Source: Actinomycetes bacterium
GTDB lineage: Bacteria > Actinomycetota > Acidimicrobiia > Acidimicrobiales > Microtrichaceae
Length of the DNA stretch: 8,614 bases
Direction of reading: 5' to 3'
NCBI GenBank assembly: GCA_023423215.1
Contig: JAFAFZ010000579.1
Span: 1 to 8,614, forward strand
The translations under genes and the position numbers were made by a program. How positions within the stretch are numbered: position 1 is the stretch's first letter; each line of letters starts with the position of its first letter. The notes beneath the pieces were generated by a model. It ran no database searches. It saw only the letters and a list, made by a program, of their open reading frames with translations, and had not been told where the DNA came from. Positions 6,261-8,614 of this stretch are shown in pieces.

Positions 6261-7417
6261 TCGGGACATCCTTCGAACATGAACTCTTCGCCGGTGGACA
6301 GGTAGGCGAGCGCGTCCCCGGAGCCACTCGCGTGCGCGCCCCCCTCGCCCTCGACCACGATCTCGGCGGGGTCGGAGTCGGGTGTGTCGCCGTCGGAAGC
6401 GATCGGCGGGACGTCGTCGCCAGGTGCAGCGGTCGTCGTGTTCAGAGCGGGGAATTGCTGGTACAGGAGCTCGCGCTGCTCGCTCGAGGACATGACCGTG
6501 GCCGGGTCGGGCGCGGCCAGCGGGACGGCGTCGCCGAGCGTCAGGAAGTCGAGCTGCGCGGACTCGGCCGTCACGAAGCCCTGGAGCGGGAAGCACCCGT
6601 CGTACTCCGCAGCGATGTCGTCGAACCACTCCAGCGACACCCGCCGCAGCCGACCGTCGTCGCCGACCAGCACGGTCGCGTCGACCCAGTCGTGCGCGGC
6701 GGCGTAGCGCTGGACGGCCGCCTCGCGCTCGTCCCACTCGGGACCCCGATCGGGCGTCCCCGGGTCGGTCCCGGTCGACGGGCTGCCCACCATCGCGTCG
6801 AGCTGATCAGCCCTCAGGCGCGCCTCGAAGGTCCGGAACGACTGGCCATCGACCGACTGCGCATCGACCTCGGTCACGTCCGAGAACTCGAGGAACGCGC
6901 CGCCGAACGACGACCACACCGAAGCCGGAGAGGTCGCCTCGCCGGCCGGATCCGACTCGGCGATGTCGGCCGTCACGTCGACCCACTCGATGCCCTCCGG
7001 CATCGACGGGGCGGGCAGGTCCTCGACCGTGCCCTGCTCGTACATGGACGAGCCGACGTACGTCGACCCCCCCACGGTCAACATCTGCGTGGTCGCCGTC
7101 GTCAGGCCGTCGAGACCGCCGAACTCGAACCTGCTCGTCGTGAGCGAGTCCTCGCCGGAGTACTCGACCGTCGCCACCTGGTCCCAGGACGGCCCGCCGT
7201 CGTTGAACGCGCCGCTCGCGGTGATCTCGATGCGGCCGGAGCCACCGACCGTCGACTCGACCGCGGCGGTCACGAACTCGTCCGCCGTGCCGCCGTCGTC
7301 CACGACGACCGCCTCGTCACCACCGTCGTCGGTGCACCCGGCCAGGCCCAGCACGGCCACCACCGCACACGCGGCAGCACCACGCGCACGTCGAACCATC
7401 CCGCTCCGCGGTCCCAC
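6257..7417 (-). CDS. Secreted lipoprotein, LppX/LprG-like, tandem paralogue
   Basis: A 386-residue lipoprotein. An Arg-rich n-region and hydrophobic stretch (GAAACAVVAVLGLAGC) end in lipobox LAGC; the lipidated residue is Cys28. The body shares ordered blocks with the downstream protein: TAAVESTVGGSGRIEITASG, EGIEWVDVTAD, VDGQSFRTFEARL, VLVGDDGRLRRVS, DGCFPLQ and LAAPDPATVM. After that comes a Thr/Asp/Pro-rich linker and a tail ending EEFMFEGCPE. Besides Cys28, the mature form has Cys275 and Cys384, at positions equivalent to the paralogue's pair. The start is uncertain: GTG at 7417 has AAGGA 7 bases upstream; GTG at 7420 and ATG at 7399 (shorter, more typical signal peptide) are alternatives. 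It is translated with its paralogue through an ATGA overlap. Role unknown; an extracytoplasmic lipid or ligand carrier is the likeliest guess. Confidence 0.9.
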   Translation of the reverse strand: MGPRSGMVRRARGAAACAVVAVLGLAGCTDDGGDEAVVVDDGGTADEFVTAAVESTVGGSGRIEITASGAFNDGGPSWDQVATVEYSGEDSLTTSRFEFGGLDGLTTATTQMLTVGGSTYVGSSMYEQGTVEDLPAPSMPEGIEWVDVTADIAESDPAGEATSPASVWSSFGGAFLEFSDVTEVDAQSVDGQSFRTFEARLRADQLDAMVGSPSTGTDPGTPDRGPEWDEREAAVQRYAAAHDWVDATVLVGDDGRLRRVSLEWFDDIAAEYDGCFPLQGFVTAESAQLDFLTLGDAVPLAAPDPATVMSSSEQRELLYQQFPALNTTTAAPGDDVPPIASDGDTPDSDPAEIVVEGEGGAHASGSGDALAYLSTGEEFMFEGCPE

Positions 7418-7446
7418 CACTCGTTCCTTCTTCCTCTCGGAAGTTC

Positions 7447-7452
7447 AATGTA
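7447..7452 (-). promoter_or_regulatory. -10 element TACATT upstream of the lipoprotein pair
   Basis: TACATT fits TANNNT and stands in otherwise GC-rich DNA, about 27-30 bp ahead of the GTG starts at 7420/7417. It would give a leader of roughly 20 bases carrying the GAGGAAGAAGGAA ribosome site. The -35 position 17 bp upstream (CTGGTG) is a weak match. Confidence 0.5.
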
Positions 7453-7507
7453 CCGACGAGCGGCCGGAACACCAGCGGAGATCCGGTGGAGGTTCGGTGC
7501 AGACGCG

Positions 7508-7537
7508 GAACGGGACGGCCGGCAGGCCGTCCCGTTC
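7508..7537 (-). terminator. 13-bp hairpin downstream of groEL
   Basis: GAACGGGACGGCC (7508-7520) and its exact complement (7525-7537) enclose a 4-base loop. It is the strongest stem in the window, about 95 bp after the groEL stop and just upstream of the lipoprotein promoter. It has no U tract, as is usual for terminators in high-GC actinobacteria. The perfect symmetry would let it work on either strand. Confidence 0.75.
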
Positions 7538-7562
7538 GAATGCTCTTCCTCGCCGAGCGATC

Positions 7563-7599
7563 AGGGCGAGAGTGGTCGCTGAGCGACCAGATCCGCCCT
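7563..7599 (-). terminator. Second, two-tier hairpin after groEL
   Basis: Outer arms AGGGCG (7563-7568) and CGCCCT (7594-7599) and inner arms TGGTCG (7573-7578) and CGACCA (7584-7589) form a stem with a small internal loop. It lies between the groEL stop and the 13-bp hairpin and may act with it in ending groEL transcription or in protecting the mRNA 3' end. Confidence 0.5.
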
Positions 7600-7606
7600 C
7601 ATTCGA

Positions 7607-7620
7607 GGCGATCGATCGCC
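7607..7620. repeat. 14-bp perfect palindrome after groEL
   Basis: GGCGATCGATCGCC reads the same on both strands and begins 11 bp after the groEL stop. With no loop spacer it is more like a protein-binding dyad than an RNA terminator. It contains overlapping GATC and CGATCG motifs. Significance unknown. Confidence 0.4.
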
Positions 7621-7631
7621 CAGGACGTGGA

Positions 7632-8614
<983 letters not shown>

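Noticed and set aside
4161..6305. A 714-codon plus-strand open frame across the end of chdC and the long lipoprotein
   Set aside because: It is antisense to two genes with clear homology, signals and starts. Its translation is Val/Gly/Arg/Leu-rich without domains, which is typical of the complementary frame of GC-rich genes.
6261..6737. A longer in-frame version of the long lipoprotein starting upstream of 6260
   Set aside because: The extension is Arg-rich shadow of the upstream gene and would bury the signal peptide and lipobox inside the protein.
6185..7582. A 465-codon plus-strand open frame opposite the lipoprotein pair
   Set aside because: Same reason: low-information composition, no motif, and it runs through the 13-bp hairpin and the lipoprotein promoter.

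Overview
The window is very GC-rich DNA from a high-GC Gram-positive-type bacterium. The GroEL tail (ending DMGGMDF, as in actinobacterial GroEL2), the coproheme decarboxylase, the many GTG starts and two probable leaderless promoters point to Actinomycetota. The small Cys4 protein and the conserved but unnamed neighbours suggest a member of Acidimicrobiia; that placement is an inference. Nearly all coding is on the minus strand, so transcription runs from high to low coordinates. One small gene lies on the plus strand.

In transcription order: (i) the 3' two thirds of groEL (8614-7632), followed by a 210-bp spacer with three inverted repeats and a promoter; (ii) two tandem, paralogous, secreted lipoproteins (7417-6257 and 6260-4674) joined by an ATGA overlap, each with the same C-terminal GCPE ending and one extra internal cysteine; (iii) a likely four-gene operon (4607-2172) that opens with coproheme decarboxylase chdC behind a probable leaderless promoter, continues with a membrane-anchored DUF2993/LmeA-like protein, and ends with two translationally coupled genes of unknown function, the last resembling a degenerate response-regulator receiver domain; (iv) a convergent 58-residue Cys4 protein on the plus strand (1962-2138), also apparently leaderless; (v) a roughly 600-bp non-coding stretch with several palindromes; (vi) the nitrogen-control pair glnB (PII, 1367-1029) and glnD (PII uridylyl/adenylyltransferase, from 919 and cut by the window start), separated by a strong hairpin whose one imperfect pair becomes a G.U wobble only in the minus-strand RNA.

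The best-understood functional unit is PII and GlnD. PII carries the modifiable tyrosine (Tyr51), and GlnD carries the nucleotidyltransferase motif that would modify it. No ammonium transporter gene is present beside them, although one often is in actinobacteria. ChdC carries out the last step of the coproporphyrin-dependent haem pathway. The rest of the window is housekeeping (GroEL) or envelope proteins of unknown ligand. I see no mobile elements, CRISPR arrays, rRNA or tRNA genes. The less ordinary items are the lipoprotein pair with its conserved cysteines, the pseudo-receiver gene, the small Cys4 protein and the two leaderless starts.
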